From DASYRM01 sp035646375 (lineage in GTDB: Bacteria > Acidobacteriota > Vicinamibacteria > Vicinamibacterales > UBA2999): DNA of 16,556 bases. The DNA is taken from NCBI GenBank assembly GCA_035646375.1, contig DASRPM010000367.1, positions 1 to 16,556 of the forward strand, read 5' to 3'. The notes below the pieces were generated by a model. It was not told where the DNA came from, did no database searches, and saw nothing but the letters and a program-made list of their open reading frames with translations. Numbering within the stretch: position 1 is the stretch's first letter; each line of letters begins with the position of its first letter. The position numbers and the translations under genes are program-made. This document shows positions 1-7,059 of this stretch, piece after piece.

Positions 1-504
<504 letters not shown>

Positions 505-511
505 GTCGGGC

Positions 512-557
512 CCGAGGGCCCTCGGAAGCCTCTGGCCCTTAGCCTTTGGCCTCTGGC
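512..557. repeat. Palindrome and GCCTYTGGC short repeats after ahcY
   Basis: Directly after the ahcY stop there is a perfect 14-bp palindrome, CCGAGGGCCCTCGG (512-525). It is followed by three copies of a 9-base unit: GCCTCTGGC (528-536), GCCTTTGGC (542-550) and GCCTCTGGC (549-557, overlapping the previous unit by two bases). Each unit has GCC...GGC ends. Function is unknown. It could be a degraded intergenic repeat or part of the transcript's 3' structure. Confidence 0.5.
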
Positions 558-570
558 AAACGCAAGACGG

Positions 571-597
571 AACGGGCCGCGGCAACGCGGCCCGTTT
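571..597 (+). terminator. Probable ahcY terminator hairpin
   Basis: A perfect 10-bp inverted repeat, AACGGGCCGC (571-580) and GCGGCCCGTT (587-596), encloses the 6-base loop GGCAAC. It ends in only three T residues (595-597). It lies 67 bases after the ahcY stop and 62 bases before the next start. The stem is strong for a Rho-independent terminator but the T-tract is short, so the call is tentative. No good Shine-Dalgarno or promoter box is evident in the remaining bases up to 658. Confidence 0.6.
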
Positions 598-658
598 CGC
601 GTTGCAGAACAGTCGCTCGACAGAAACGGTTCCCGCCAGCCCGGCGTAGTAACGCGCA

Positions 659-3262
659 GTGTCCCGCGCGGTGGTGTGTCTCGTTTTCGTCTGGATGCTC
701 GCCGCGCCATCGGTGGCGGCGGCGCAGGAACGGAAGCAGGCGCACGCGACCCGCGTCGCCAACGGCGCCATCCGGCTCGACGGCGCGCTCGACGAATCGG
801 TCTGGAGCGCCGCCCCGGCGATCACCGACTTCGTGCAGCGCGAGCCGGTGGAGGGCGCTGCGCCATCAGATCCCACCGACGTCCGCATCGTCTATGACGA
901 CGACGCCATCTACGTCGGCGCGCGGATGCGATCGAGCGGCGGCGTCCGCGCGCCGCTCGGCCGGCGGGACGACGACGATCAGGCCGAGCACATCCTGGTG
1001 TCGTTCGACACATATCTGGATCGGCGCACCGCGTCGACCTTCGGCGTGACGGCAGCCGGCGTCCGGCTGGACGTCTATTCGTCGAGCGACGACCTCGAGA
1101 GCGGGGACGGCGGCTACAGCCCGGTGTGGGGCGCCGAGGTCGTCACGGAGGCGTCCGGCTGGGCGGCCGAGATGCGGATTCCGTTCTCGCAGCTGCGCTT
1201 CAACGAACGCAGCCCGCAGGTGTGGGGGCTCAACATCGAGCGGCGCGTCCCCGCCCGCAACGAGCAGGCATTCTGGGCGCTCGTCCCGCGCACGGAGACG
1301 AAGTGGTCGTCGCTCTTCGGCGATCTGCACGGCATCGACGGTATCCGGCCGCGGCGCCGCCTCGAGCTGCTGCCGTACGTCGCCGGCGCCGCGCAGGTGA
1401 TCGGGGATCGCGATCGCGCCAACCCGTTTGCCAGCGCGGCCAACCTCGATGGCCGCGCGGGCCTCGATCTGAAAATGGGCCTGGGTTCGAACCTCACGCT
1501 CGAGGCCACCGTGAACCCCGATTTCGGGCAGGTCGAGGCCGATCCGGCGGAAGTGAACCTCTCGGCCGTCGAGACGTTCTTCGAAGAGCGGCGTCCGTTC
1601 TTCCTGGAAGGCGCCGACCTGCTGACGGGATACCCGAACAACTTCTTCTACTCGCGCCGGATCGGCGCGGCGCCGCAGGGCCGCGCGGAGGGTGCGTACG
1701 TCGACCAGCCGAAGGCGGCGACGATTCTCGGCGCCGCCAAGCTGACCGGGCGGCTCGGATCCGGAACGTCGATCGGTGTGTTGAGCGGTGTCACCGGCGA
1801 AGAAACTGCGCGCGCCTTCACCCCTGGCTCGTCCATCGGTGCCACCCGGGTCGCGGCGACGAGCGTGTTCGGCGTGGCGCGAGTCGAGCAGGAGTTCGGG
1901 CCGCCGGGATCGACCGCCGGCCTCATGACGACGGTTCTGCACAGGGACCTGACGCCGGGGGAGCCGCTGGCGTCGCTGTTGACGACATCGGCGGTCAGCC
2001 TGAGCGGCGACGCGATCGTCCGCCTGCGTGGGGGCGAGTACGAGTGGCGCGGCTCGCTCGGGGCGACGCACGTCACCGGATCGGCCGCCGCGATCGATCG
2101 CATCCAGCGCTCCAGCGCCCACTACTTCCAGCGTCCCGACGCGCCGTACTTCGACTACGACCCGGCGAAGACGTCGCTCACCGGCATCAAGACCGGCTCG
2201 ACCATCGAGCGGCGCACCGGACGGCACTGGAACTGGGGTCTGGACTCCCAGATGGAGACGGCCGGCTTCGAGTCCAACGACCTGGGCCGGTTGTCGTCCG
2301 CGGACGGGCTGCAGACGAGCGGCTGGCTGTCGTATCGGGAGACGATACCGGGCGCGTGGTACCGCGCCTATCAGCTGCAGCTGACGCACGAGCGGCGCTT
2401 CACCTACGACTGGATCCGGCGGCAAGGGTCGCTGACGGCGGACGCCAGTATCGACTGGCCGAACTTCTGGGAGACCGAGGTCAGCGTGACGCACCAGATG
2501 CGCGCCCAGGACGAACGGCTGACACGAGGAGGGCCGTTGATGGGCACGCCGCGCGGCTGGAACGTCGCGGTCGCCGTCGACAGCAACCGCGCCAAGCGCT
2601 TGCAGACTGACTATGTGGTCGAGTACGCGGGCAACGAGGACGGCGGCTCGAACTTCGTCGCCGCCAGCGAGTGGGAGTTCCAGTCGGGATCGCAGTGGGG
2701 CCTGTCGGTGACACCGCGGTACCAGCGCGAACTGGACGTCCGGCAGTACCTGACGTCTCTCGCCGGCGGCGGCGCGTCGACGTTCGGGAGCCGGTACGTG
2801 TTCGGCCGCGTCGATCGTTCGACGTACTCCACGCAGCTGCGTGCCAACTACACGTTCAAGCCCGACATGACGCTGGATTTCTACGCCGAGCCATTCGCGG
2901 CGAGTGGGCGCTACGACAACGTCGGCGAGCTCTCAGCGGCGCAGAGCCGCCTGCTGCGGCTCTATGGCACGGGCGGCACGACGCTGACGCCGCTCGCGGA
3001 CGGCAGTCTCCGGGTGACCGATGGCGACGCGGCGTTCGTCCTGCCCAACCGCGACTTCAACGTGCTGTCGTTCCGCAGCAATCTCGTCCTGCGCTGGGAG
3101 TGGCGCCCGGGCAGCACGCTGTACCTCGTCTGGCAGCAGGATCGCGCGTCGGATGCCTTCGGCGCGAGCCGCGCGACCATCGGCGACATGTTCAGCGCAC
3201 TGCGAGCGCGCGGTGACAACTACTTCGTGGTCAAGACGAGCTTCTGGTTCTCGCCGTCGTAA
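659..3262 (+). CDS. Secreted CBM9-like / DUF5916 outer-membrane-type protein
   Basis: The 867-residue protein begins with a signal peptide (MSRAVVCLVFVWMLAAPSVAAAQ, cleavage near residue 23). Residues about 35-200 resemble the CBM9-like fold: a DGALDESVW motif, then VRIVYDDDAIYVGARM. The remainder is the DUF5916 region, recognised by NPDFGQVEADPAEVNL (286-301) and ETFFEERRPFFLEGADLL (305-322). The C-terminal half alternates polar and aromatic residues as expected for an outer-membrane beta-barrel and ends in VVKTSFWFSPS. The biochemical role of DUF5916 proteins is not established; a cell-surface role in binding or uptake is an inference. The GTG start at 659 is the first possible one, because an in-frame TAA lies at 650-652. 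GTG codons at 671 and 674 would give a shorter signal peptide. No clear ribosome binding site is visible. It ends 24 bases from the convergent peptidase gene. Confidence 0.88.
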   Translation: MSRAVVCLVFVWMLAAPSVAAAQERKQAHATRVANGAIRLDGALDESVWSAAPAITDFVQREPVEGAAPSDPTDVRIVYDDDAIYVGARMRSSGGVRAPLGRRDDDDQAEHILVSFDTYLDRRTASTFGVTAAGVRLDVYSSSDDLESGDGGYSPVWGAEVVTEASGWAAEMRIPFSQLRFNERSPQVWGLNIERRVPARNEQAFWALVPRTETKWSSLFGDLHGIDGIRPRRRLELLPYVAGAAQVIGDRDRANPFASAANLDGRAGLDLKMGLGSNLTLEATVNPDFGQVEADPAEVNLSAVETFFEERRPFFLEGADLLTGYPNNFFYSRRIGAAPQGRAEGAYVDQPKAATILGAAKLTGRLGSGTSIGVLSGVTGEETARAFTPGSSIGATRVAATSVFGVARVEQEFGPPGSTAGLMTTVLHRDLTPGEPLASLLTTSAVSLSGDAIVRLRGGEYEWRGSLGATHVTGSAAAIDRIQRSSAHYFQRPDAPYFDYDPAKTSLTGIKTGSTIERRTGRHWNWGLDSQMETAGFESNDLGRLSSADGLQTSGWLSYRETIPGAWYRAYQLQLTHERRFTYDWIRRQGSLTADASIDWPNFWETEVSVTHQMRAQDERLTRGGPLMGTPRGWNVAVAVDSNRAKRLQTDYVVEYAGNEDGGSNFVAASEWEFQSGSQWGLSVTPRYQRELDVRQYLTSLAGGGASTFGSRYVFGRVDRSTYSTQLRANYTFKPDMTLDFYAEPFAASGRYDNVGELSAAQSRLLRLYGTGGTTLTPLADGSLRVTDGDAAFVLPNRDFNVLSFRSNLVLRWEWRPGSTLYLVWQQDRASDAFGASRATIGDMFSALRARGDNYFVVKTSFWFSPS

Positions 3263-3286
3263 CGCACCGACCCGCCGTACACCGTC

Positions 3287-5383
3287 CTAGTAGACCAACT
3301 GCTCGACCTTGTGCTTCAACGGTCGGCCGGCGATCCGCTCGATCGTGCGCGCGATGACCTCGACGTCGTTGTCGAAGCCGCCATGGCTCGACGCCACGCG
3401 CGCTACGCCGTTGGAAATCTGCGACTCGGTGACCTCGCGCGGCGCGCGCACGCTGCCCCAGAACGTCTGCCACGTCTTCAGCCCGCGTTGGATCACGGGG
3501 TCGTCGGACCACGTGTTCCGCTTCGCGGGATCCCAGGCGTTCGCCATGCCGAGGATGGGGGTCTTGTGCTGGTCCTCGAGCGCGCGGCTCACGAGATAGA
3601 GCAGCGACTTGCCATACGGGCCGACGGTGTCTCCCAGCTCGCGCTCGTCGCTCAGCAGTTCCACGTGGAAGTCCTGCTTCCGCAGCACGCCGTTGCTGAT
3701 GGCCGGTTCGTAGTGGTCGAGGGCGAACTGCACGGTGCAGGCCGGCGCGTAGAGCGTGCATGAGTCGACGGTCACCGAGCGCTCGCGCAGCGCGTCGAAC
3801 AGGTGCCCGAACAGAATCGATCCCGCCGAGTGCCCCACGAGGTGCACCTCGAGACGGGGGAGCTGCCCCTTGAGCCGCTCGAGCGCGTCGGCCAGCAGCA
3901 CGAGCGTCGGGTCCTTCTGCGCCACCTTGCCGTCGGCGCCGGCAATCGGCTGCCGGGTGGCGTGGGCGGCGCGGGCGTTCTGCTTCATCTGCGACCAGAT
4001 CGCCTTGACGCCCGTCGTCTGGCAGGCCACTTCCACCGCGCGATCGCGCGCTTCGCCGACGGTGTCCTTGACGACACGCCAGACGTCGCGGAAGGCGCCC
4101 GACGGCTCGACGCCTTGCTGGATGTCCTCGAAGATGCCCGTCAGGCTCTCGAGCACACCGGTCCGCCACGTCAGGAAGAGGGGGTACACGCCGTTGGCCT
4201 GGAAGTAGGGCGCCATCACCTGGATGCGCTTCACCGACTCTTCTTCGGCGTTCAGCCCGCCGTGCGCGTAGAGCAACAGCCGGGCCGGGCCGATGCCGCA
4301 CCACTCGACCGGCGCTTCCACCACCACGTGCTCGAAGGCCGACAGCGCCTGCCGGGCGATGCTGCGGTTGATGAGCGAGCCGTTGTTGCCCATCACCACG
4401 GCGTGCCGGTAGGCGTTGTCGCGATCCCACGGCATCACCGCGGCGGAGACGGCCGGCACAGGCGGGCCGGACAGCGCGATGGCACCGCTGCCGGCGGCCG
4501 CGCGGGCCGAGAGCGTCTGCGTTTCGTGGTAGTGCGGCGACTCGGCGCGCTCGATCGGCGCGCCGAGCACCATTGCCCAGGCGTCGGTGCCGCGCGCCAC
4601 CCAGTCTTCGTAGGGGAGGATGGCGAACCCCTTGGTGCCCCAGCCCGGGCCCCAGGAGTTCTGCACGACGAACCCGAAGCGGTTGTAGCCGACGAGCGCA
4701 AAGGCGTGTCCGCCGCTGTTCTCGGTGCCGGCGGGCGCCTCGATGCACGCAATGCCGCCGCGCTTCGGGAAGGGGCTCGCGAACCAGCCGTTGTGCACGT
4801 TGCCCGAGCAGTAGATGGCACCCACCTCGCAGATGGCGGCCTGCATGTCCACCACCGAGCTCTTGTCGATGCGGTAGTAGACGCCGATCGGGCACTGCGT
4901 CGCGTTGGTGTCCCAGCCGTCGGTGGGCTCGATGAACACGACCTCGCCGGTCTTCTTCCGATAGGGCCACAACCGGTCCTCGCAGACGCCGTGGCGGTGC
5001 CAGCCTTTGAGGGCGCCTCGGCAGCTCGAGCCGTCGTAGTCCTCGCCGGGCCACTCGTCGTAGAAGCGCGCGAGGTGGTAGAGCATGCGCGGGCTCACCT
5101 TCGGCTGCGGCGCCTTGCGCGCCCCGCCCTTGGCCAACCGCGTCCGCGACCAGCGCAGGTAGTTGACGACGGCCGCCAGGCCAAAGCCGGTGCAGGCACC
5201 CTCCTTGCCCTGGTCGAGCACCATCTTGTCGGCGGCGTAGCGCGGGAAGAGGCGCTTGAGCAGCGCGGCGTCCGGATATTCGTGCGGCAGGTTCCGCAGC
5301 GGTGGACGGTACGGGAGGTCGCGCAGGTCGAGCCGATCGGGCCTGGCGTCGAGCAGGCGGTCCTTGAACTTGACCTTCGGCAT
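3287..5383 (-). CDS. Papain-like (C1) cysteine peptidase fused to an alpha/beta hydrolase
   Basis: A 698-residue protein with two catalytic units. The N-terminal third looks like a C1A papain-fold peptidase. The oxyanion Gln58 and nucleophile Cys64 sit in DQGKEGACTGFG with the papain Q+6 spacing, His226 is in GGHAFALVGYN, and Asn242 is in QNSWGPGWG. The papain disulphide Cys three residues before the nucleophile is replaced by Glu61. Residues about 280-365 are a linker. From about 366 an alpha/beta hydrolase follows: LLLYAHGGLN (oxyanion-type HGG), the nucleophile elbow GHSAG with Ser519, and a candidate catalytic His667 in SSHGGFDND; I could not assign the acid residue. There is no signal peptide and only about 57 residues precede the active Cys, so no classical inhibitory propeptide is present. 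Substrates are unknown. A cytoplasmic location is inferred. The start ATG aligns with the family-like opening PDRLDLRDLPYRPP. It is preceded by a repeat element and a TAGGTT box. Confidence 0.85.
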   Translation of the reverse strand: MPKVKFKDRLLDARPDRLDLRDLPYRPPLRNLPHEYPDAALLKRLFPRYAADKMVLDQGKEGACTGFGLAAVVNYLRWSRTRLAKGGARKAPQPKVSPRMLYHLARFYDEWPGEDYDGSSCRGALKGWHRHGVCEDRLWPYRKKTGEVVFIEPTDGWDTNATQCPIGVYYRIDKSSVVDMQAAICEVGAIYCSGNVHNGWFASPFPKRGGIACIEAPAGTENSGGHAFALVGYNRFGFVVQNSWGPGWGTKGFAILPYEDWVARGTDAWAMVLGAPIERAESPHYHETQTLSARAAAGSGAIALSGPPVPAVSAAVMPWDRDNAYRHAVVMGNNGSLINRSIARQALSAFEHVVVEAPVEWCGIGPARLLLYAHGGLNAEEESVKRIQVMAPYFQANGVYPLFLTWRTGVLESLTGIFEDIQQGVEPSGAFRDVWRVVKDTVGEARDRAVEVACQTTGVKAIWSQMKQNARAAHATRQPIAGADGKVAQKDPTLVLLADALERLKGQLPRLEVHLVGHSAGSILFGHLFDALRERSVTVDSCTLYAPACTVQFALDHYEPAISNGVLRKQDFHVELLSDERELGDTVGPYGKSLLYLVSRALEDQHKTPILGMANAWDPAKRNTWSDDPVIQRGLKTWQTFWGSVRAPREVTESQISNGVARVASSHGGFDNDVEVIARTIERIAGRPLKHKVEQLVY

Positions 5384-5392
5384 GGCGCCGCT

Positions 5393-5398
5393 AACCTA
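5393..5398 (-). promoter_or_regulatory. Putative -10 box for the peptidase-hydrolase gene
   Basis: On the minus strand GGTAGGTT places a TANNNT hexamer 9 nt before the ATG at 5383, just downstream of repeat copy 1. No recognisable -35 was found. It is supported mainly by the same arrangement at other genes in the window. Confidence 0.35.
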
Positions 5399-5401
5399 CC
5401 A

Positions 5402-5449
5402 CTAGCGAGGCTCCGCCGACCACAAAGCACGACGGCTCCGCCTCGCTAG
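5402..5449 (-). repeat. Dispersed intergenic element, copy 1 (complete)
   Basis: A 48-nt element. In the minus-strand sense it reads CTAGCGA, GGCGGAGCC, a 16-nt spacer, GGCGGAGCC, TCGCTAG. It therefore combines a perfect inverted terminal 7-mer with a perfect internal direct repeat. It can also fold as a 10-bp stem (5402-5411 with 5440-5449) with a TCC/TCC internal loop and a further GCCG/CGGC pairing. The TAGGTT box and start codon of the peptidase-hydrolase follow immediately. Its 16-base promoter-proximal half is identical to the half copy at 11327-11342. Confidence 0.75.
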
Positions 5450-5462
5450 GCAGTATCTAATT

Positions 5463-5509
5463 GCCCGCCCTTCGGGCGGGCGGCTGGTGTGGTGGACGCG
5501 AAGTCCGCC
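5463..5509. repeat. Two hairpins downstream of asd
   Basis: The first hairpin is GCCCGCCC (5463-5470) paired with GGGCGGGC (5474-5481) around a three-base loop. The second is GGTGGAC (5491-5497) paired with GTCCGCC (5503-5509) around GCGAA, with one G-T pair. Both lie between the asd stop (5531) and repeat copy 1, where a terminator for minus-strand asd would be expected. No T-tract follows either stem on the minus strand, so Rho-independent termination is uncertain. Confidence 0.5.
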
Positions 5510-5530
5510 GCTACGTACGTGTGCAGCGAG

Positions 5531-6685
5531 CTAACGCGAGGCGACGGCTTCCGACGACTGAGCGGAACGCGTGGCGGACGCGCGCTCGAGCAGGATCCGC
5601 AGCATGCGGCGCAGCGGTTCGGCGGCGCCCCACAGCAGCTGATCGCCGACGGTGAACGCCGTCAGGTACTCGCCGCCCATCGGGAGCTTGCGCAGCCGAC
5701 CGATCGGCACGCGCAGCGTGCCGGTGACGGCCGCCGGCGTGAGCTCGCGCAGCGACGATTCCTTGTCGTTCGGAATCACCGCCACCCACTGGTGCGCGGC
5801 GGCCACCAGCGACTCGATCTCGCCGAGCGGCACGTCGCGGGTGAGCTTGATGGTGAGCGCCTGGCTGTGGCACCGCATCGAGCTGATCCGGATGCAGAGG
5901 CCATCCATCGGAATGCCGGACGTGCCGAGGATCTTGTTGCCCTCGGCCATCGCCTTCCACTCTTCCTTGCTCTGCCCGTTGCCGAGGTCCTCGGCGATCC
6001 AGGGCAGCAGGCTCCCGGCGAGCGCGTGCCCGCCGAATTCGCCGGCCGGCAGGTCAGGCGAGCGCAGCGCGGCGGTGACGCCGCGATCGATCTCGAGGAT
6101 CGTCGAGGCCGGGTCCGCGAGCGGCGTGGCGACCGCGTGATGCAGGTAACCCATCTGCGCGATCATCTGGCGCATGTTCCTGGCGCCGGCGCCCGACGCC
6201 GCCTGGTAGGTCATCGACGTGACCCACTCGACGAGGCCGGCCCGGAAGAGGCCGGTCATGGCCATCAGCATCAGGCTGACAGTGCAGTTCGGCCCGACGT
6301 AGTCCTTCACGCCGGCGGCCAGCGCCCGATCGATGACATCGCGATTCACGGGATCGAGGATGAGGACGGCGTGATCCTTCATCCGCAGCGCCGACGCGGC
6401 GTCGATCCAGTAGCCGTTCCAGCCCGCTTCGCGCAGCTTCGGGTAGATCTCCTTCGTGTAGTCGCCGCCCTGGCAGGAGATGAGGACGTCGCAGGCCGCG
6501 AGCGAAGCGATGTCTTTGGCGTTCTTGACGGCGGGCGTGCGCTTACCAACCGACGGGCCTTCGGTGCCCGTCTGCGAAGTCGAGAAGAACACGGGGTCGA
6601 TCAGGTCGAAGTCGCGCTCTGCGAGCATGCGTTCGACCAGCACGGACCCCACCATGCCGCGCCAGCCAATCAGTCCAACGTTCAT
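5531..6685 (-). CDS. asd: Aspartate-semialdehyde dehydrogenase, E. coli type
   Basis: Asd reduces L-aspartyl-4-phosphate with NADPH to L-aspartate-4-semialdehyde, the branch point to lysine/diaminopimelate, threonine and methionine. The 384-residue sequence follows E. coli Asd along its length: the nucleotide-binding GWRGMVGS (7-14), PVFFSTSQ, CQGGDYTKEIYPKLR, the nucleophile Cys134 in GPNCTVSLMLM, TYQAASGAGARNM, GQSKEEWK, and the active-site His273 in RCHSQA, ending at DQLLWGAAEPLRRML. About 20 extra residues (ERASATRSAQSSEAVASR region) follow the E. coli end point. The ATG at 6685 matches the family N-terminus and is preceded by TAAGGAGAT, a strong Shine-Dalgarno with very short spacing. 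A TACACT box lies 8 nt upstream of the start. It is transcribed divergently from the 91-residue gene. Confidence 0.97.
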   Translation of the reverse strand: MNVGLIGWRGMVGSVLVERMLAERDFDLIDPVFFSTSQTGTEGPSVGKRTPAVKNAKDIASLAACDVLISCQGGDYTKEIYPKLREAGWNGYWIDAASALRMKDHAVLILDPVNRDVIDRALAAGVKDYVGPNCTVSLMLMAMTGLFRAGLVEWVTSMTYQAASGAGARNMRQMIAQMGYLHHAVATPLADPASTILEIDRGVTAALRSPDLPAGEFGGHALAGSLLPWIAEDLGNGQSKEEWKAMAEGNKILGTSGIPMDGLCIRISSMRCHSQALTIKLTRDVPLGEIESLVAAAHQWVAVIPNDKESSLRELTPAAVTGTLRVPIGRLRKLPMGGEYLTAFTVGDQLLWGAAEPLRRMLRILLERASATRSAQSSEAVASR

Positions 6686-6693
6686 ATCTCCTT

Positions 6694-6699
6694 AGTGTA
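6694..6699 (-). promoter_or_regulatory. Putative asd -10 box (TACACT) next to AAGGAG
   Basis: The minus strand reads GCTACACTAAGGAGATATG. The TACACT hexamer ends 8 nt before the asd ATG. If used as a -10 box, transcription would start about 2 nt before the ATG, which would leave the adjacent AAGGAG outside the mRNA. Either the box or the Shine-Dalgarno is therefore likely the functional signal, unless a second promoter exists upstream. Confidence 0.35.
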
Positions 6700-6732
6700 G
6701 CAAGGGGCCGCGCGGCCGGACCACCCGTGGGG

Positions 6733-6738
6733 TACAGT
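6733..6738 (+). promoter_or_regulatory. Putative -10 box (TACAGT) for the 91-residue gene
   Basis: GGTACAGT ends 8 nt before the ATG at 6747, in the short divergent gap between asd and this gene. The hexamer is framed by GGGG (6729-6732) and CCCC (6739-6742), and a perfect 12-bp palindrome GGCCGCGCGGCC lies at 6706-6717. No -35 is apparent. Confidence 0.35.
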
Positions 6739-6746
6739 CCCCTGGG

Positions 6747-7022
6747 ATGAGCGATCGGGAGAACAGGGTATATCGCTATCGCCCATGGGTGCTCGACGCG
6801 CTTGCCTCGCACGGCGTGCGGCCGCTGCCGTCCACCCCGCCCGAGCGGCTCCACGACATCGTCAACGACCTGTATCGCTACGAGCTGCGGCGTCTGCGGG
6901 TGGCGCTGCTGGCCGGAGCGTTTCCCAAGCCGGCGTACTACGGCCGGGTCGTGGCCCTTCGACAGCGTTATCCGCTGCTGTCGGTCAAGCCCAGGCAGTG
7001 GCTCGAGGCGGAGCTGGCCTGA
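6747..7022 (+). CDS. Small basic protein of unknown function (91 aa)
   Basis: I do not recognise the family. The protein is soluble-looking, rich in Arg, Tyr and Leu, and has no signal peptide or membrane segment. Residues 33-60 (ERLHDIVNDLYRYELRRLR...) look helical and amphipathic. The tail is rich in basic residues (RVVALRQRYPLLSVKPRQW). No Cys or obvious catalytic cluster is present. Support that it is a real gene: an ATG start just after a TACAGT box in a divergent intergenic gap, codon use like its neighbours, and a compact position 37 bases before the aminotransferase. Its last codons (Leu-Glu-Ala-Glu-Leu-Ala-stop) overlap the left half of repeat copy 2, so its C-terminus may have been reshaped by that element. 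No function is assigned. Confidence 0.7.
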   Translation: MSDRENRVYRYRPWVLDALASHGVRPLPSTPPERLHDIVNDLYRYELRRLRVALLAGAFPKPAYYGRVVALRQRYPLLSVKPRQWLEAELA

Positions 7023-7046
7023 TGGTTCGAAGCGGAGCCTGGCTAG
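7007..7046 (+). repeat. Dispersed intergenic element, copy 2 (degenerate)
   Basis: GGCGGAGCT (7007-7015), a 15-nt spacer, AGCGGAGCC (7031-7039), then TGGCTAG (7040-7046). Each 9-mer differs from GGCGGAGCC at one base, and the right arm differs from TCGCTAG at one base. The left arm is not recognisable. The first 9-mer lies inside the 3' end of the 91-residue gene. One base after the right arm comes TATCAT, the candidate promoter of the aminotransferase. Confidence 0.6.
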
Positions 7047-7047
7047 G

Positions 7048-7053
7048 TATCAT
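7048..7053 (+). promoter_or_regulatory. Putative -10 box (TATCAT) for the aminotransferase
   Basis: GGTATCAT ends exactly 6 nt before the GTG start at 7060, so a transcript starting at the usual distance would be leaderless. No Shine-Dalgarno is seen between the box and the GTG (GAAACG), which fits that idea. Confidence 0.4.
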
Positions 7054-7059
7054 GAAACG

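Noticed and set aside
866..2494. A 542-codon minus-strand open frame opposite the DUF5916 gene
   Set aside because: The product is Arg-rich and motif-free, while the plus strand encodes a signal peptide and DUF5916 signatures.
3803..5449. A 548-codon plus-strand open frame opposite the peptidase-hydrolase
   Set aside because: Composition is His/Arg/Ala-biased with no domain. The opposite strand carries intact catalytic motifs of two enzyme families.
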